The notes beneath the pieces were generated by a model. The model saw only the letters and a list, made by a program, of their open reading frames with translations. It was not told where the DNA came from and ran no database searches. From Verrucomicrobiota bacterium (GTDB taxonomy: Bacteria; Verrucomicrobiota; Verrucomicrobiia; Verrucomicrobiales; DEV007): DNA of 35,539 nucleotides. Below, in pieces: positions 15,858-23,727 of the stretch. The stretch lies in the NCBI GenBank assembly GCA_003402735.1, contig QQNE01000041.1, positions 1 to 35,539 of the forward strand, written 5' to 3'. Both the position numbers and the translations under genes were made by a program. Position 1 is the first letter of the stretch; each line of letters begins with the position of its first letter.

Positions 15858-17369
15858 TCAGCCGATCGCCCCGGCCCGAACTTCAGAGGCCCGCGACTGA
15901 ATCGCCGCGCGTTGCTCCGGCGAGAGCCGGCTGAGATTGCGCACCTGCATGACCATCCGAGGATTGCGACCAAGTTCCGCCTCGTGCCGCAATAGAAAAT
16001 CCCAGTAGAGCGTCGTGAATGGACAAGCCCGGGGACCGGTGGACTCGTCCGGACGAAATCGGCAACCGCGGCAATAGTTCGACATCCGCTGGATGTATTT
16101 GCCGCTCGCGGCGTAAGGTTTGCTGGCCATCACCCCGCCGTCCGCGTATTGCGACATACCCAGCGTATTGGGCAATTCAACCCACTCCACCGCGTCGACA
16201 TAAACCGCGAGATACCACTCGTGAACTTCCCGGGGGCGGACCCCGAGCAGCAGGGCATACAAACCGGTGACCATCAGGCGTTGGATGTGGTGAGCATATC
16301 CGAACCGAAGGGTTTGCCCGATGGCCTCGCGCAGACAGACCATGGAAGTCTTTCCGGTCCAGTAAAACTCCGGCAGTGCTTGGTCCGCCCCCAGGGCATT
16401 GCGTTCGGCATATTCGGGCATGGATTGCCAGTAGATGCCCCGCACGTATTCACGCCAACCCAGGATCTGCCGGATGAAACCCTCCACCGCCGCCAATGGC
16501 GCCCGCCCCTGACGCCACGCTTCCTCCGCCCTCGCAATGACCTTGGCAGGACCGAGCAGTTTCAGATTCAGCGCCGCGCTCAAACGGGCGTGAAAAAGCC
16601 AGGGCTCACCGGTCCACATCGCGTCCTGCCATTCCCCAAACTGCGGAAGTCGTGCTTCGACAAAGTCCTGCAAGGCCTCCTCCGCCTGCGCGGCGGTCAC
16701 CGGCCAGTCAAACTCCTGCAAATCCCCCGGATGCTCGGCGAACCGCTCGTTCACAAGCTGAATCACCTCGCGAGTCAGCGCATCCGGAGCAAACCGGCGT
16801 GGTGGCAAGCGAAGGGGCGGCCCCTCTTTGCCGAAACTCTTTCGATTCTCCTGATCAAAATTCCACTCGCCTCCCGCCGGTTGCGCCCCGTCCATCAAAA
16901 CCCCGTGCCTCTTGCGCATCTCCCGGTAAAAAAACTCCATCCGCAGTTGTTTGCGCCCGCGGGCATGAGCGGCAAACTCGGCCCGGGAACAAAGGAAATG
17001 CCGGTCCTCACGCCACTCGATTCCCTCGATGTCCGACAACTGCTGGCGCACCGTCCACTCCCCCGCCTCCACCGCGATGACCTTTTTCGGTCGATGCCGG
17101 GACGCGTCCATTCGAAGTTGACCGACCAAGCTGCCCGGTTGCAGCTCCTGATACAGGACCGTCCAACCGCGCTGCCGCAGTTCATCCCGGAAATGCCGCA
17201 TGGCCGACAGGAACAGGGCGATCCTCGGCTTGCTGCACCAGACCTTGGTGCTCTCCTCCTCCACCTCGGCCATCCAGACCGCATCCTGCTCTGGATCGAA
17301 CCCATCGAACGCAGCGGATCCCGCATCCAACTGATCTCCGAGCACCACCACCAAATTCCGCAAAGCCAT
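15858..17369 (-). CDS. FeS-type bacterial (6-4) photolyase / cryptochrome-like protein (PhrB family)
   Basis: This 503-residue protein begins MALRNLVVVLGDQLD, the typical opening of the deoxyribodipyrimidine photolyase-related family. The FAD-binding C-terminal half has GWREYVRGIYW, FYWTGKTSMVCLREAI, GYAHHIQRLMV, FTTLYWDFLLRH and KPYAASGKYIQRMSNYC. Four cysteines, C345, C433, C436 and C449, have the spacing of the [4Fe-4S] ligands of the bacterial PhrB/FeS-BCP group as I remember it (each offset by about five residues from the characterised protein). These proteins repair UV-induced (6-4) photoproducts with blue light, or in some cases signal. The ATG at 17369 is preferred; the TTG two codons upstream is unlikely. 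The neighbouring genes do not concern DNA repair. It is divergent from the NusG-like gene. Confidence 0.92.
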   Translation of the reverse strand: MALRNLVVVLGDQLDAGSAAFDGFDPEQDAVWMAEVEEESTKVWCSKPRIALFLSAMRHFRDELRQRGWTVLYQELQPGSLVGQLRMDASRHRPKKVIAVEAGEWTVRQQLSDIEGIEWREDRHFLCSRAEFAAHARGRKQLRMEFFYREMRKRHGVLMDGAQPAGGEWNFDQENRKSFGKEGPPLRLPPRRFAPDALTREVIQLVNERFAEHPGDLQEFDWPVTAAQAEEALQDFVEARLPQFGEWQDAMWTGEPWLFHARLSAALNLKLLGPAKVIARAEEAWRQGRAPLAAVEGFIRQILGWREYVRGIYWQSMPEYAERNALGADQALPEFYWTGKTSMVCLREAIGQTLRFGYAHHIQRLMVTGLYALLLGVRPREVHEWYLAVYVDAVEWVELPNTLGMSQYADGGVMASKPYAASGKYIQRMSNYCRGCRFRPDESTGPRACPFTTLYWDFLLRHEAELGRNPRMVMQVRNLSRLSPEQRAAIQSRASEVRAGAIG

Positions 17370-17504
17370 CGGCAAAACCTACGAACGTCACGGGCCGCAA
17401 GGCAACCGGGATTGAAAAACGAAGACTCCGGCGATGGGAATCAGTGGCGGGTGAGGCAGAACCGGATACAATGGGAGAGCGCCTTGTCCCGTCCAATTGG
17501 TCCC
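17370..17504. promoter_or_regulatory. Divergent promoter region between photolyase and NusG-like genes
   Basis: These 135 bases separate two divergent starts and must hold both promoters. On the plus strand TACAAT at 17467-17472 is a good -10-like hexamer about 33 bases before the NusG-like ATG, but no good -35 box stands 16-18 bases upstream. No convincing minus-strand promoter is seen. Confidence 0.3.
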
Positions 17505-18065
17505 ATGATCGAAAACCGATCAAACGAACACTCCTTGTGGTATTGCGTTCAAACCAAACCAAAGTGCGAGCACATCGCCTCGGCGAACCTGGAGCGTCTG
17601 GAAGGAGTGGATGTCTTCTGTCCGCGGATCCGCTTCCAGAAAAAGACGTTGCGCGGCAAGGTCTGGTTTGTCGAAGCGCTCTTCCCCGGCTATGTCTTTG
17701 CCCGGTTCGGAATCCATCAGAATCTGAGGGCGGTCAACGGCGCGCACGCAGTCTTGCGGGTCGTCCGCTTCGGCACCGACTCTTACCCGACCGTTCCGGA
17801 CGAACTCGTCAGGGAGTGGCAGCGCGCGGTAGATGACAGGAAATTGATCAATGTCGCGGAACAGTTTCATCCGGGCGACGAAGTGGAGATCGTCGAGGGT
17901 CCCTTGCGCGGCATCCACACGGTCATCACCCAGGTTTTCCCGGCCCAGGAGAGAGTTCGGATCCTGCTGGAACTTCTCGGGGAGGTGCGCGAGGTGCAAG
18001 TCTCACTGGACGCCGTCAGCAAGAAGGAAAACATTCGGCTGGCGTCTTCGGATGTTTCGCGTTGA
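17505..18065 (+). CDS. NusG/RfaH-like transcription antitermination protein
   Basis: This 186-residue protein has an N-terminal NGN domain (about 10-110: LWYCVQTKPKCEHIASANLE, VDVFCPRIRFQKK, VWFVEALFPGYVFARF) and a C-terminal KOW domain (about 122-175: FHPGDEVEIVEGPLRGIHTV). NusG paralogues of the RfaH/UpxY type bind RNA polymerase and promote read-through of long surface-polysaccharide operons. This one is more like those specialised paralogues than housekeeping NusG: it does not sit in a secE-rplK context and precedes heptose genes. The start at 17505 puts the NGN domain about 10 residues in; upstream frame sequence is antisense to the photolyase. The next gene follows after 30 bases on the same strand, suggesting co-transcription. 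The target operon and any ops-like pause site cannot be identified. Confidence 0.85.
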   Translation: MIENRSNEHSLWYCVQTKPKCEHIASANLERLEGVDVFCPRIRFQKKTLRGKVWFVEALFPGYVFARFGIHQNLRAVNGAHAVLRVVRFGTDSYPTVPDELVREWQRAVDDRKLINVAEQFHPGDEVEIVEGPLRGIHTVITQVFPAQERVRILLELLGEVREVQVSLDAVSKKENIRLASSDVSR

Positions 18066-18095
18066 GTCGGGATCTCGGTATCGTCCTGACTGCAC

Positions 18096-19094
18096 ATGAC
18101 CCGCGACCGCATCGATGCGTTTCTCTCCAGTTACCGCTCCAAACGCCTCCTGGTGATTGGGGACCTGATGCTGGACCGTTTCATTTGGGGCAACGTGAGC
18201 CGCATCTCTCCGGAGGCTCCCGTTCCCGTGGTGCACGTCCAGCGGGAGAGTTCCTACCCCGGCGGGGCGGCCAATGTCGCCCGAAACCTCACGCCGTTCA
18301 CCCCGCATGTCTCCCTGATGGGACTGATCGGCGCGGACGATTTTGGCTCGCATCTGGTCCAGTTGCTCGGCGCCGAGGGCATCGATACGGAGGGCATCGT
18401 CCGGGACAGCGGGGCCGAAACCATCGTGAAGACACGGGTGATTGCCCGGCATCAGCAAGTCTGTCGCGTGGACCGAGAATCTCCGATGTCGCTGACCCCT
18501 TCCCAACTTGAGGGGATGATGGATCGGCTGGCGAGCCAGGCGCCACAGATCGACGCCATCATCCTGGAGGATTACGGCAAAGGCCTGCTCCACCAACCGA
18601 TCATTGAACGGATCGTGAGCCTGGCCCACCAGCATGGGATCGTCGTCACCGCGGACCCCAACCCAAACAACAAATTGTCCTGGGATCGGGTGACGGTGCT
18701 CAAGCCAAACCGGCTGGAAGCCTTTCGCATGGCCGGCATTCCGGAGCCCGCTCCGGCGGCAAACCCATTGGAGGACAAGGCCCTTCTCGAGGTGGGCCGG
18801 CTCCTGCTGGAACGCTGGAACATGGCGATGCTGCTGATCACCTTGGGAGAACACGGAATGCTCCTGTTCGATCGCTCCGGTCCTCCCCGGCATGTGGCGG
18901 CCCGGCACCGCGAAGTGTTCGATGTTTCCGGTGCGGGCGATACCGCCGTGGCTCTGCTGACCCTCACCCTCGCCGCTGGCGGTTCCGCGTTGGAAGCGGT
19001 GCAGATTTCCAATCTGGCCAGCGGGGTGGTGGTCGGGAAATTGGGCACCGCCACCTTGACGCCGACCGAGTTGCGAGAGTCTATAGCTGTCTGA
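18096..19094 (+). CDS. hldE: D-glycero-beta-D-manno-heptose-7-phosphate kinase (HldE kinase domain)
   Basis: This 332-residue PfkB/ribokinase-fold enzyme phosphorylates D-glycero-beta-D-manno-heptose 7-phosphate at C1, using ATP, in the ADP-heptose pathway for LPS or S-layer glycans. It shows LLVIGDLMLDRFIWGNVSRI and SPEAPVPVV at the N-terminus, the sugar-binding YPGGAANVARNL, DPNPNN, LKPNRLEA, and the anion-hole motif SGAGDTA with catalytic Asp282. The adenylyltransferase domain present in the bifunctional E. coli HldE is absent, so this is the stand-alone kinase (RfaE1/HldA-like), and a separate RfaE2 is expected elsewhere. It is followed after eight bases by phosphoheptose isomerase, which supplies its substrate. 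No clear ribosome-binding site is seen. Confidence 0.93.
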   Translation: MTRDRIDAFLSSYRSKRLLVIGDLMLDRFIWGNVSRISPEAPVPVVHVQRESSYPGGAANVARNLTPFTPHVSLMGLIGADDFGSHLVQLLGAEGIDTEGIVRDSGAETIVKTRVIARHQQVCRVDRESPMSLTPSQLEGMMDRLASQAPQIDAIILEDYGKGLLHQPIIERIVSLAHQHGIVVTADPNPNNKLSWDRVTVLKPNRLEAFRMAGIPEPAPAANPLEDKALLEVGRLLLERWNMAMLLITLGEHGMLLFDRSGPPRHVAARHREVFDVSGAGDTAVALLTLTLAAGGSALEAVQISNLASGVVVGKLGTATLTPTELRESIAV

Positions 19095-19102
19095 CGCCTT
19101 TC

Positions 19103-19687
19103 ATGGATCCAAACCTTTTTTCGACCCGGCTTGCGGAGCACCTTTCCGTCATGCACGCCCTGGAGAGTCAGTCCCTCTCGTTCCAGGAGATCGTCCGAAT
19201 CTCCACGCAAGCCATCCGGTCCGGAGCCAAAATCTGCTTCATGGGAAACGGTGGCAGCGCCGCCGACTCCCAACATCTGGCTGCGGAATTGGTGGGCCGG
19301 TTCCAAAGAGAACGCTCCGCCCTCCCCTCCATCGCCCTGACCACGGACACCTCCATTCTCACCGCCGTCGCCAACGATTACGGCTACGAGGCCATCTTTG
19401 CCCGCCAAATCGAAGGTCTCTGCCGCCCGGGCGATGTGGTCATCGGACTCTCCACTTCGGGAAACAGCCCAAATGTTCTCCATGGAATCGAGGCGGCAAA
19501 TCGGATGGGATTGACCACAATCGGATTTTCTGGGGGGTCTGGCGGGAAGTTGGCACAAATGGCGCAGCACTCCATCATCGTCCCCTCACCCAAAGCGGCT
19601 CGTGTCCAGGAAGCACATATCTTCATCGGGCACACCCTTTGCGAGGCCATTGAAAACGAGATCGCTCCGCCGCCCGCTTCATCATGA
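19103..19687 (+). CDS. gmhA: Phosphoheptose isomerase (sedoheptulose 7-phosphate isomerase)
   Basis: This 194-residue SIS-domain protein converts sedoheptulose 7-phosphate to D-glycero-D-manno-heptose 7-phosphate, the first committed step of ADP-heptose synthesis. The diagnostic segments are ICFMGNGGSAADSQHLAAEL, VGRFQRER, TTDTSILTAVANDYGYE, IGLSTSGNSPNVL and QEAHIFIGHTLCE. Length and motif order match GmhA closely. It follows the heptose kinase by eight bases, and its stop overlaps the DUF971 gene's start as ATGA (19684-19687), so the run is likely one transcript. GmhB and the epimerase HldD are not in the window. Confidence 0.95.
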   Translation: MDPNLFSTRLAEHLSVMHALESQSLSFQEIVRISTQAIRSGAKICFMGNGGSAADSQHLAAELVGRFQRERSALPSIALTTDTSILTAVANDYGYEAIFARQIEGLCRPGDVVIGLSTSGNSPNVLHGIEAANRMGLTTIGFSGGSGGKLAQMAQHSIIVPSPKAARVQEAHIFIGHTLCEAIENEIAPPPASS

Positions 19688-19992
19688 TCTGTCCCGAGGA
19701 TATTCAGTGCATCGGCCAGGAAGTTGCCATCCGCTGGCAGGATGGAACCGAGGATTATCTCCCCATGGAACAACTCCGGGCCCTTTCGCCGAGCGCTGAA
19801 CAACAGGGCGAACGCGATTTGCTTGGCAAAACCATCGGCGGAACTTCGCTCCGCCATTACCCGGGCGTCCTCGTGACCGGATGGGTCCCGGTCGGAGGTT
19901 ACGGGATTCAATTTTCCTTCAGTGACGGTCATCGAACCGGCATCTACAGCTTCGCCTACCTCAAGGAAATCGCCCGCTCCCCCTCCGCATGA
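19684..19992 (+). CDS. DUF971 family protein
   Basis: This 102-residue protein matches the DUF971 family, a small domain also found at the N-terminus of gamma-butyrobetaine hydroxylases. It has IRWQDGTEDYLPMEQLRALS, VPVGGYGIQFSFSDGHRTGI and YSFAYLKEIA. The usual CPCA-type cysteines after the LR motif are missing (LRALSPSAEQQ), so metal binding as seen in some members may be lost. Free-standing DUF971 proteins have been linked to FeS-cluster or Mrp/ApbC contexts, but no function is assigned here. It is joined by four-base ATGA overlaps to gmhA upstream and to the protease gene downstream, so translation is probably coupled. Confidence 0.83.
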   Translation: MICPEDIQCIGQEVAIRWQDGTEDYLPMEQLRALSPSAEQQGERDLLGKTIGGTSLRHYPGVLVTGWVPVGGYGIQFSFSDGHRTGIYSFAYLKEIARSPSA

Positions 19993-20444
19993 ACCCGGAT
20001 CAACGCCCGCAAATCGGCTGGCGCGAGTGGCTGGCTCTGCCCGACCTTGGCGTGCCAGCCATCAAGGCCAAAATCGACACCGGGGCGCGCTCCTCCGCCC
20101 TGCACACGCACGATTACCAAATCGTGGAACGAGGCGGTCTCCCCTTCGTCGTTTTCCGGTTGCACCCGTTCACCGACGATCCCTCCATCGAGGTCATCCG
20201 CGAGGAACCGGTGACCGAGTTCCGGGTGGTCAGAGACTCCGGGGGCCACGCGGAACGGCGCCCCTTCATCCGAACCCGCGTCCTCCTCGGCACCCACGAA
20301 TGGAACATCGACCTCAACCTCACCAATCGGGAGCGAATGACGTTTCGGATGCTGCTGGGGCGCGAGGCGATGAACCGGAGGTTCAGGGTCGTTCCAGACG
20401 GAAGTTACCTCCTGAGCCCGCAACAAATCGGAGTGGCTCGGTGA
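19989..20444 (+). CDS. RimB/PF05618 retropepsin-like (putative ATP-dependent zinc) protease
   Basis: This 151-residue protein opens with QIGWREWLALPDLGVPAIKA, then KIDTGARSSALHTHD. The DTGARSSALH segment is the aspartic-protease-like signature of the PF05618 family, often found next to the glutamate ligase RimK. The rest (RVLLGTHEWNIDLNLTNR, MTFRMLLGREAMN) fits the family, and the length is typical. It is predicted to be cytoplasmic. Related retropepsin-fold proteins (RimB type) act in poly-glutamate tail processing, but no rimK gene is visible here, so the substrate is unknown. Its ATG overlaps the DUF971 stop by four bases. It ends the plus-strand run; the convergent small gene begins 18 bases after its stop. 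Confidence 0.87.
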   Translation: MNPDQRPQIGWREWLALPDLGVPAIKAKIDTGARSSALHTHDYQIVERGGLPFVVFRLHPFTDDPSIEVIREEPVTEFRVVRDSGGHAERRPFIRTRVLLGTHEWNIDLNLTNRERMTFRMLLGREAMNRRFRVVPDGSYLLSPQQIGVAR

Positions 20445-20462
20445 CCGGATCACGCTCCCGCA

Positions 20463-20693
20463 TCAGAGCGCGACCAGAACCGCGACCCCGATGATGAGGA
20501 GAATGATCAAACCGGAGCCGCTCTTCAGACCAGCCTCGGTCTCGGCCAAGACTTCCTTGTCCAGCTCCTCTTCGACCGCCAGTTGGGTGATCTCCTGAAG
20601 ATTGAGCGGCTTTTTCTCGACGGATCCGGCCTGGGCAACCGGACTGGAAAGGAGCATGGCGGCGGCGAGAAACGAGGCGGTCCGGATTTTCAT
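20463..20693 (-). CDS. Small secreted or membrane protein of unknown function
   Basis: This 76-residue protein has a cleavable-looking signal peptide (MKIRTASFLAAAMLLSSPVAQA), a charged middle (LNLQEITQLAVEEELDKEVL) and a C-terminal hydrophobic segment (LIILLIIGVAVLVAL) ending at the last residue. It would therefore be exported and tail-anchored. I do not recognise the family. The start was chosen for the signal peptide; the longer frame upstream adds residues unlike a signal. A promoter-like pair lies just upstream (20704-20731). It is divergent from the isomerase gene and convergent with the protease gene. Confidence 0.7.
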   Translation of the reverse strand: MKIRTASFLAAAMLLSSPVAQAGSVEKKPLNLQEITQLAVEEELDKEVLAETEAGLKSGSGLIILLIIGVAVLVAL

Positions 20694-20703
20694 CTTGGCT
20701 TCT

Positions 20704-20731
20704 AGTATCAAAAATGCATGATAAAAGTCAA
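20704..20731 (-). promoter_or_regulatory. Candidate sigma70-type promoter for the small membrane protein
   Basis: On the minus strand TTGACT (20726-20731) and GATACT (20704-20709) are separated by 16 bases in an AT-rich patch that stands out from the GC-rich surroundings. Transcription would start only a few bases before the ATG at 20693, giving a very short or nearly leaderless mRNA; no Shine-Dalgarno sequence is present. This is motif matching only. Confidence 0.4.
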
Positions 20732-20785
20732 GGATGCGACTCAAATTTGACAGTTGAGCCATTCGGAATCACGATGGGTCGGATC

Positions 20786-21664
20786 ATGCCCCTGGTAATC
20801 AACGGCGAAGAAGTCCATGACCGAGTGGTCGAGGAGGAGTTCGACGCGATCAAGAAGCACCACGAATCTCGAGGTGAGGTGGTCTGTTGCGACCGCGACC
20901 CGGAGTTTCGCCAGCGTGCCCTCGACCACGTGATCAACCGGACGCTGCTGCGTCAGGAATGTCTCCGGATCCTCGGGGAGAACCCGGAAGAAGAACTGGA
21001 CCAGTCGGTTGCCGACTTGAAGTCGCAACACGGAAGCGAGGAGAATTTTTATCGGAACACAGGCTACACCCCTCAGCAGGAAGATCAGATCCGGCAGCGG
21101 GTTGGAGAGACCTTGGCGGTGACGCGGATTCTCGATCATCTGCTGGGTCCCGATCCGCAGCCATCGGATGAGGGACTGCGGAAGTTCCAGCTGGAACACA
21201 TTGAGAATTACCAGACGCCCGAGGAGATCCGGGCTTGGCACCTCTACCTGGAGCCGATGGGAGCCGAGGACGGTTACCACTGTTATGAAGTGCTGCGCCA
21301 GGCGCGGCGGGAGCTTCTCGGCGGAGCTGATTTCGAGGGCAAGGCCAAGCAAATCTGCCGCCCGGAACACCAGACGGACCTCGGGTTCTACCGGCAGGGC
21401 ACGATGCTGCGCGAGCTCGAGATCGTGACTTTCTCCATGGAACCGGGAGAAATCAGCCCGGTCGTCTCCAGCCACTTCGGTCTCCATCTCTTCAAGGTGG
21501 TGGACCGCAAACCGCCGGTGCCGCTTCCTTTCGCGGACATCCGGGACGAGCTGGCCAAGCAATATCTGCAGGATTGGCGCGAAACCAAGATCCAGGAGAT
21601 CATCGCGCGATTGAAGAGCGGATCGACCATCGAGACGCCAACCCTCGAAATGGCGCACCACTGA
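20786..21664 (+). CDS. Parvulin-type peptidyl-prolyl isomerase (NifM/SurA-like)
   Basis: This 292-residue protein has an N-terminal helical chaperone-like region (about 1-125: LVINGEEVHDRVVEEEFDAI, VINRTLLRQECL) and a C-terminal parvulin PPIase domain (about 140-270). Landmarks of the latter are RAWHLYLEP, DFEGKAKQICRPEHQTDLGF, SMEPGEISPVVSSHFGLHLF and KVVDRKPP. This resembles NifM-type isomerases, which help fold client proteins. There is no obvious signal peptide, so it is probably cytoplasmic. In-frame ATGs exist at 20714, 20774 and 20786. The last is preferred because the family begins PLxxNG, but 20774 is nearly as good; neither has a strong ribosome-binding site. The TPR gene follows after 24 bases. 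The isomerase client is unknown. Confidence 0.82.
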   Translation: MPLVINGEEVHDRVVEEEFDAIKKHHESRGEVVCCDRDPEFRQRALDHVINRTLLRQECLRILGENPEEELDQSVADLKSQHGSEENFYRNTGYTPQQEDQIRQRVGETLAVTRILDHLLGPDPQPSDEGLRKFQLEHIENYQTPEEIRAWHLYLEPMGAEDGYHCYEVLRQARRELLGGADFEGKAKQICRPEHQTDLGFYRQGTMLRELEIVTFSMEPGEISPVVSSHFGLHLFKVVDRKPPVPLPFADIRDELAKQYLQDWRETKIQEIIARLKSGSTIETPTLEMAHH

Positions 21665-21688
21665 AATGAGCGGTCCCGACTTCCAGCC

Positions 21689-22171
21689 ATGAAATGGTCG
21701 TATCCAATCCCCTGTTTGGAACGGGCCCAGGGTTACCTGGATCTTGGTCTGTTGGACGACGCTTGGTCGCAACTCGCCTTCCTCTCGGCGGAGCAGCGGG
21801 ATTCACCGGAAGCCCTGCACATCATGGCCACGCTGCTGATGAAACAGAAGCGCTGGGATGAGGCCTTGATCGTCAGTTTTCGCATCTGTGAGCTGCTTCC
21901 CTCCAAATCCGGTGGCTTCATCCATGCGGCCTATTGTCTTCACGAGCTGGGACGCACCCGGGAAGCCTGTGAGATCTTGCGCAGCGGTCCGGACTGCCTG
22001 CAGAGAGAGCCCCTCTTTCATTACAACTTGAGCTGTTATTCCGTTTCCCTCGGCAGCTTTGACGAGGCCTGCGCCTCTCTGGAGCGTTCCTTTGAGCTGG
22101 ATGAACGGCTCGCCGGAATCGCAGAACATGATCCCGATCTGGTCCCGCTCTGGGCCACTTTGCGATGCTGA
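21689..22171 (+). CDS. Tetratricopeptide-repeat protein
   Basis: This 160-residue protein is made almost entirely of helix-turn-helix repeats of TPR type: RAQGYLDLGLLDDAWSQLAF, ALHIMATLLMKQKRWDEALI, GFIHAAYCLHELGRTREACE and LFHYNLSCYSVSLGSFDEAC. It ends DPDLVPLW, a common end for TPR units. Such proteins are scaffolds for protein-protein contacts. It has no signal peptide or membrane segment and is probably cytoplasmic. It lies between the isomerase and a serine hydrolase; the hydrolase ATG is inside its last codons (22165-22171 overlap), so the two are translationally coupled. A link to type III secretion chaperones of the SycD type would also be TPR-based, but nothing else here supports that. 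Confidence 0.8.
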   Translation: MKWSYPIPCLERAQGYLDLGLLDDAWSQLAFLSAEQRDSPEALHIMATLLMKQKRWDEALIVSFRICELLPSKSGGFIHAAYCLHELGRTREACEILRSGPDCLQREPLFHYNLSCYSVSLGSFDEACASLERSFELDERLAGIAEHDPDLVPLWATLRC

Positions 22172-23289
22172 CCCCGGAGGCTTTGGGGGCCATCCAGGGA
22201 GCCTTTTTCAACAACTTCAACCTTCGCGGCGAGGTCGGGGCCTCGGTTTCTCTCTGGATCGGGGACTCGGAAATTTGCTCGCTGCACCACGGTTTCCGGG
22301 ACCGCGAGCGCAACGTTCCCTGGGATGCGGCAACCATCGCCCCGGTCTGGTCCGCCACCAAGGGCCCGGCGGCGGCGGTCACCTTGCTGGCCCTTCACGA
22401 TCGAGGTCTCACTCCAGACAACCCCATCGGAGAAATCTGGCCCGAACTGGCTCGCGGCAGACTCGCCCATTTTCCCTTGGCCACCCTCCTCTCCCATCAG
22501 TGCGGACTTGCCGCCCTCGACCTACCCGTCCCGGTACAGAATCACGAGGCCGTCGTCGCCGCGCTCAATGCCCAGGCACCGAAATGGCTCCCCGGAGAAG
22601 GGCATGGATACCACCCGCGCACCTTCGGATTCCTCGTCGATGAACTTGTCCGCCGTTGCCATGGCCGCCCCTTGGGCGAACTCTGGCGCGACCGCATCGC
22701 CGAACCCCTCGGCCTCGACTTCTGGATCAGTCTTCCCGCCTCCGAAGACCATCGTGTCGCGGAAATGCTGACACCGCGGGCCGCCATTGATCCCAGCTCC
22801 CAGGACTTTTACCGAGCCCTGAGCCAGTCCGGGAGTCTGAGTGCCGCCGCGTTTGCCTCGCCACGGGGCTTGTCGGCGGTCACGGAAATCAATCAACCCG
22901 AGACCCGGCGGCTCGCCCTGGCCGGTTTTGGGGGAATCGGCTCGGCCCGGGCCCTGGCCCACTTCTACGCGGTCATGGCCTCGGGAGGGCGCTCGAACGG
23001 AAAACAGATCATCCCGGAAGCCGTCTGCGAGTGGGCCCAGAACCAGCGCAGCGAATCGTTCGACAAGGTTCTGCTGGTCCCGACCGCCTTTACGGCTGGG
23101 TTCATGCGTCAGCCCCCGTCTTTTCCGAGCGGCACCTTTGGCCACCCCGGTGCCGGGGGCAGCCACGCCTTTGCCGCCCCCTCACGCGGGCTCGGTTTTG
23201 CCTATGTCATGAATCAGATGGAGCGGAGCGTGTTTCCCACCGAGAAAGCCCTTTCCCTGATCCGCGCCCTCGCGCTGCACTCCGAATGA
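22165..23289 (+). CDS. Beta-lactamase-fold serine hydrolase (class C/esterase-like)
   Basis: This 374-residue protein belongs to the beta-lactamase-related serine hydrolase superfamily (PF00144). The nucleophile motif is SATK (Ser63-Lys66), the Tyr motif appears as GYHPRTFG (Tyr150), and the third motif is HPGAGG (His328-Gly333) in place of KTG. HxG-type variants are common in EstB/LACTB-like esterases and peptidases of this fold, so hydrolysis of an ester or D-peptide is more likely than antibiotic resistance. No signal peptide is seen, so it would act in the cytoplasm. It overlaps the TPR gene by seven bases and the YjbQ gene by four (ATGA, 23286-23289), so it is the middle of a coupled three-gene set. 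The physiological substrate is not deducible. Confidence 0.87.
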   Translation: MLTPEALGAIQGAFFNNFNLRGEVGASVSLWIGDSEICSLHHGFRDRERNVPWDAATIAPVWSATKGPAAAVTLLALHDRGLTPDNPIGEIWPELARGRLAHFPLATLLSHQCGLAALDLPVPVQNHEAVVAALNAQAPKWLPGEGHGYHPRTFGFLVDELVRRCHGRPLGELWRDRIAEPLGLDFWISLPASEDHRVAEMLTPRAAIDPSSQDFYRALSQSGSLSAAAFASPRGLSAVTEINQPETRRLALAGFGGIGSARALAHFYAVMASGGRSNGKQIIPEAVCEWAQNQRSESFDKVLLVPTAFTAGFMRQPPSFPSGTFGHPGAGGSHAFAAPSRGLGFAYVMNQMERSVFPTEKALSLIRALALHSE

Positions 23290-23705
23290 AAGCGCACGCC
23301 GACACCTTTGTGGTTTCCACATCCGGCAAACGGACTTACGAGGTCACCGGGCAGGTGGCGCGGATCGTGCGGGCCAGCGCGGTGCAGACGGGTCAGGCCA
23401 CGATTTTTGTGCGTCATACCAGCGCGAGCCTCATCATCATGGAGAACGCGGATCCCTCCGCACGAACCGATCTTCACGGCTTCTTTGACCGCTTGGTCCC
23501 GGAAAACGAACCCTGGTTCGTGCACACCTGCGAGGGACCGGACGACATGCCCTCACACATCCGCATGGTCCTCACCGGCTGCTCGTTGACCATCCCGATT
23601 CTGCACGGAGATCTGGCCCTGGGAGTTTGGCAGGGAATCTTCCTGTTTGAACACCGCAAGGCCCCGCACACCCGCGAAATCGCCGTGAGCGTGGTGGGAG
23701 CGTGA
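23286..23705 (+). CDS. YjbQ/UPF0047 family protein
   Basis: This 139-residue protein matches the YjbQ/UPF0047 family: the core FVRHTSASLIIMENADPSAR, TDLHGFFDRL, CEGPDDMPSHIRMVLTG and LALGVWQGIFLFEHR. Some members have been reported to have weak thiamin-phosphate-synthase activity, but the true role is unsettled. Conserved His and Cys/Asp residues around the central cavity are present. The length is typical. The ATG overlaps the hydrolase stop by four bases; longer frame extensions upstream lie within that gene and are rejected. The gene is convergent with the TIR-FGE gene, 22 bases away. Confidence 0.92.
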   Translation: MKAHADTFVVSTSGKRTYEVTGQVARIVRASAVQTGQATIFVRHTSASLIIMENADPSARTDLHGFFDRLVPENEPWFVHTCEGPDDMPSHIRMVLTGCSLTIPILHGDLALGVWQGIFLFEHRKAPHTREIAVSVVGA

Positions 23706-23727
23706 GTGGGCCCGACCAGGAACCAGC

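Noticed and set aside
22165..23289. An antibiotic-resistance beta-lactamase
   Set aside because: The fold is right, but there is no signal peptide, the KTG motif is replaced by HPG, and the gene is coupled to TPR and YjbQ genes; an esterase or peptidase is more likely.
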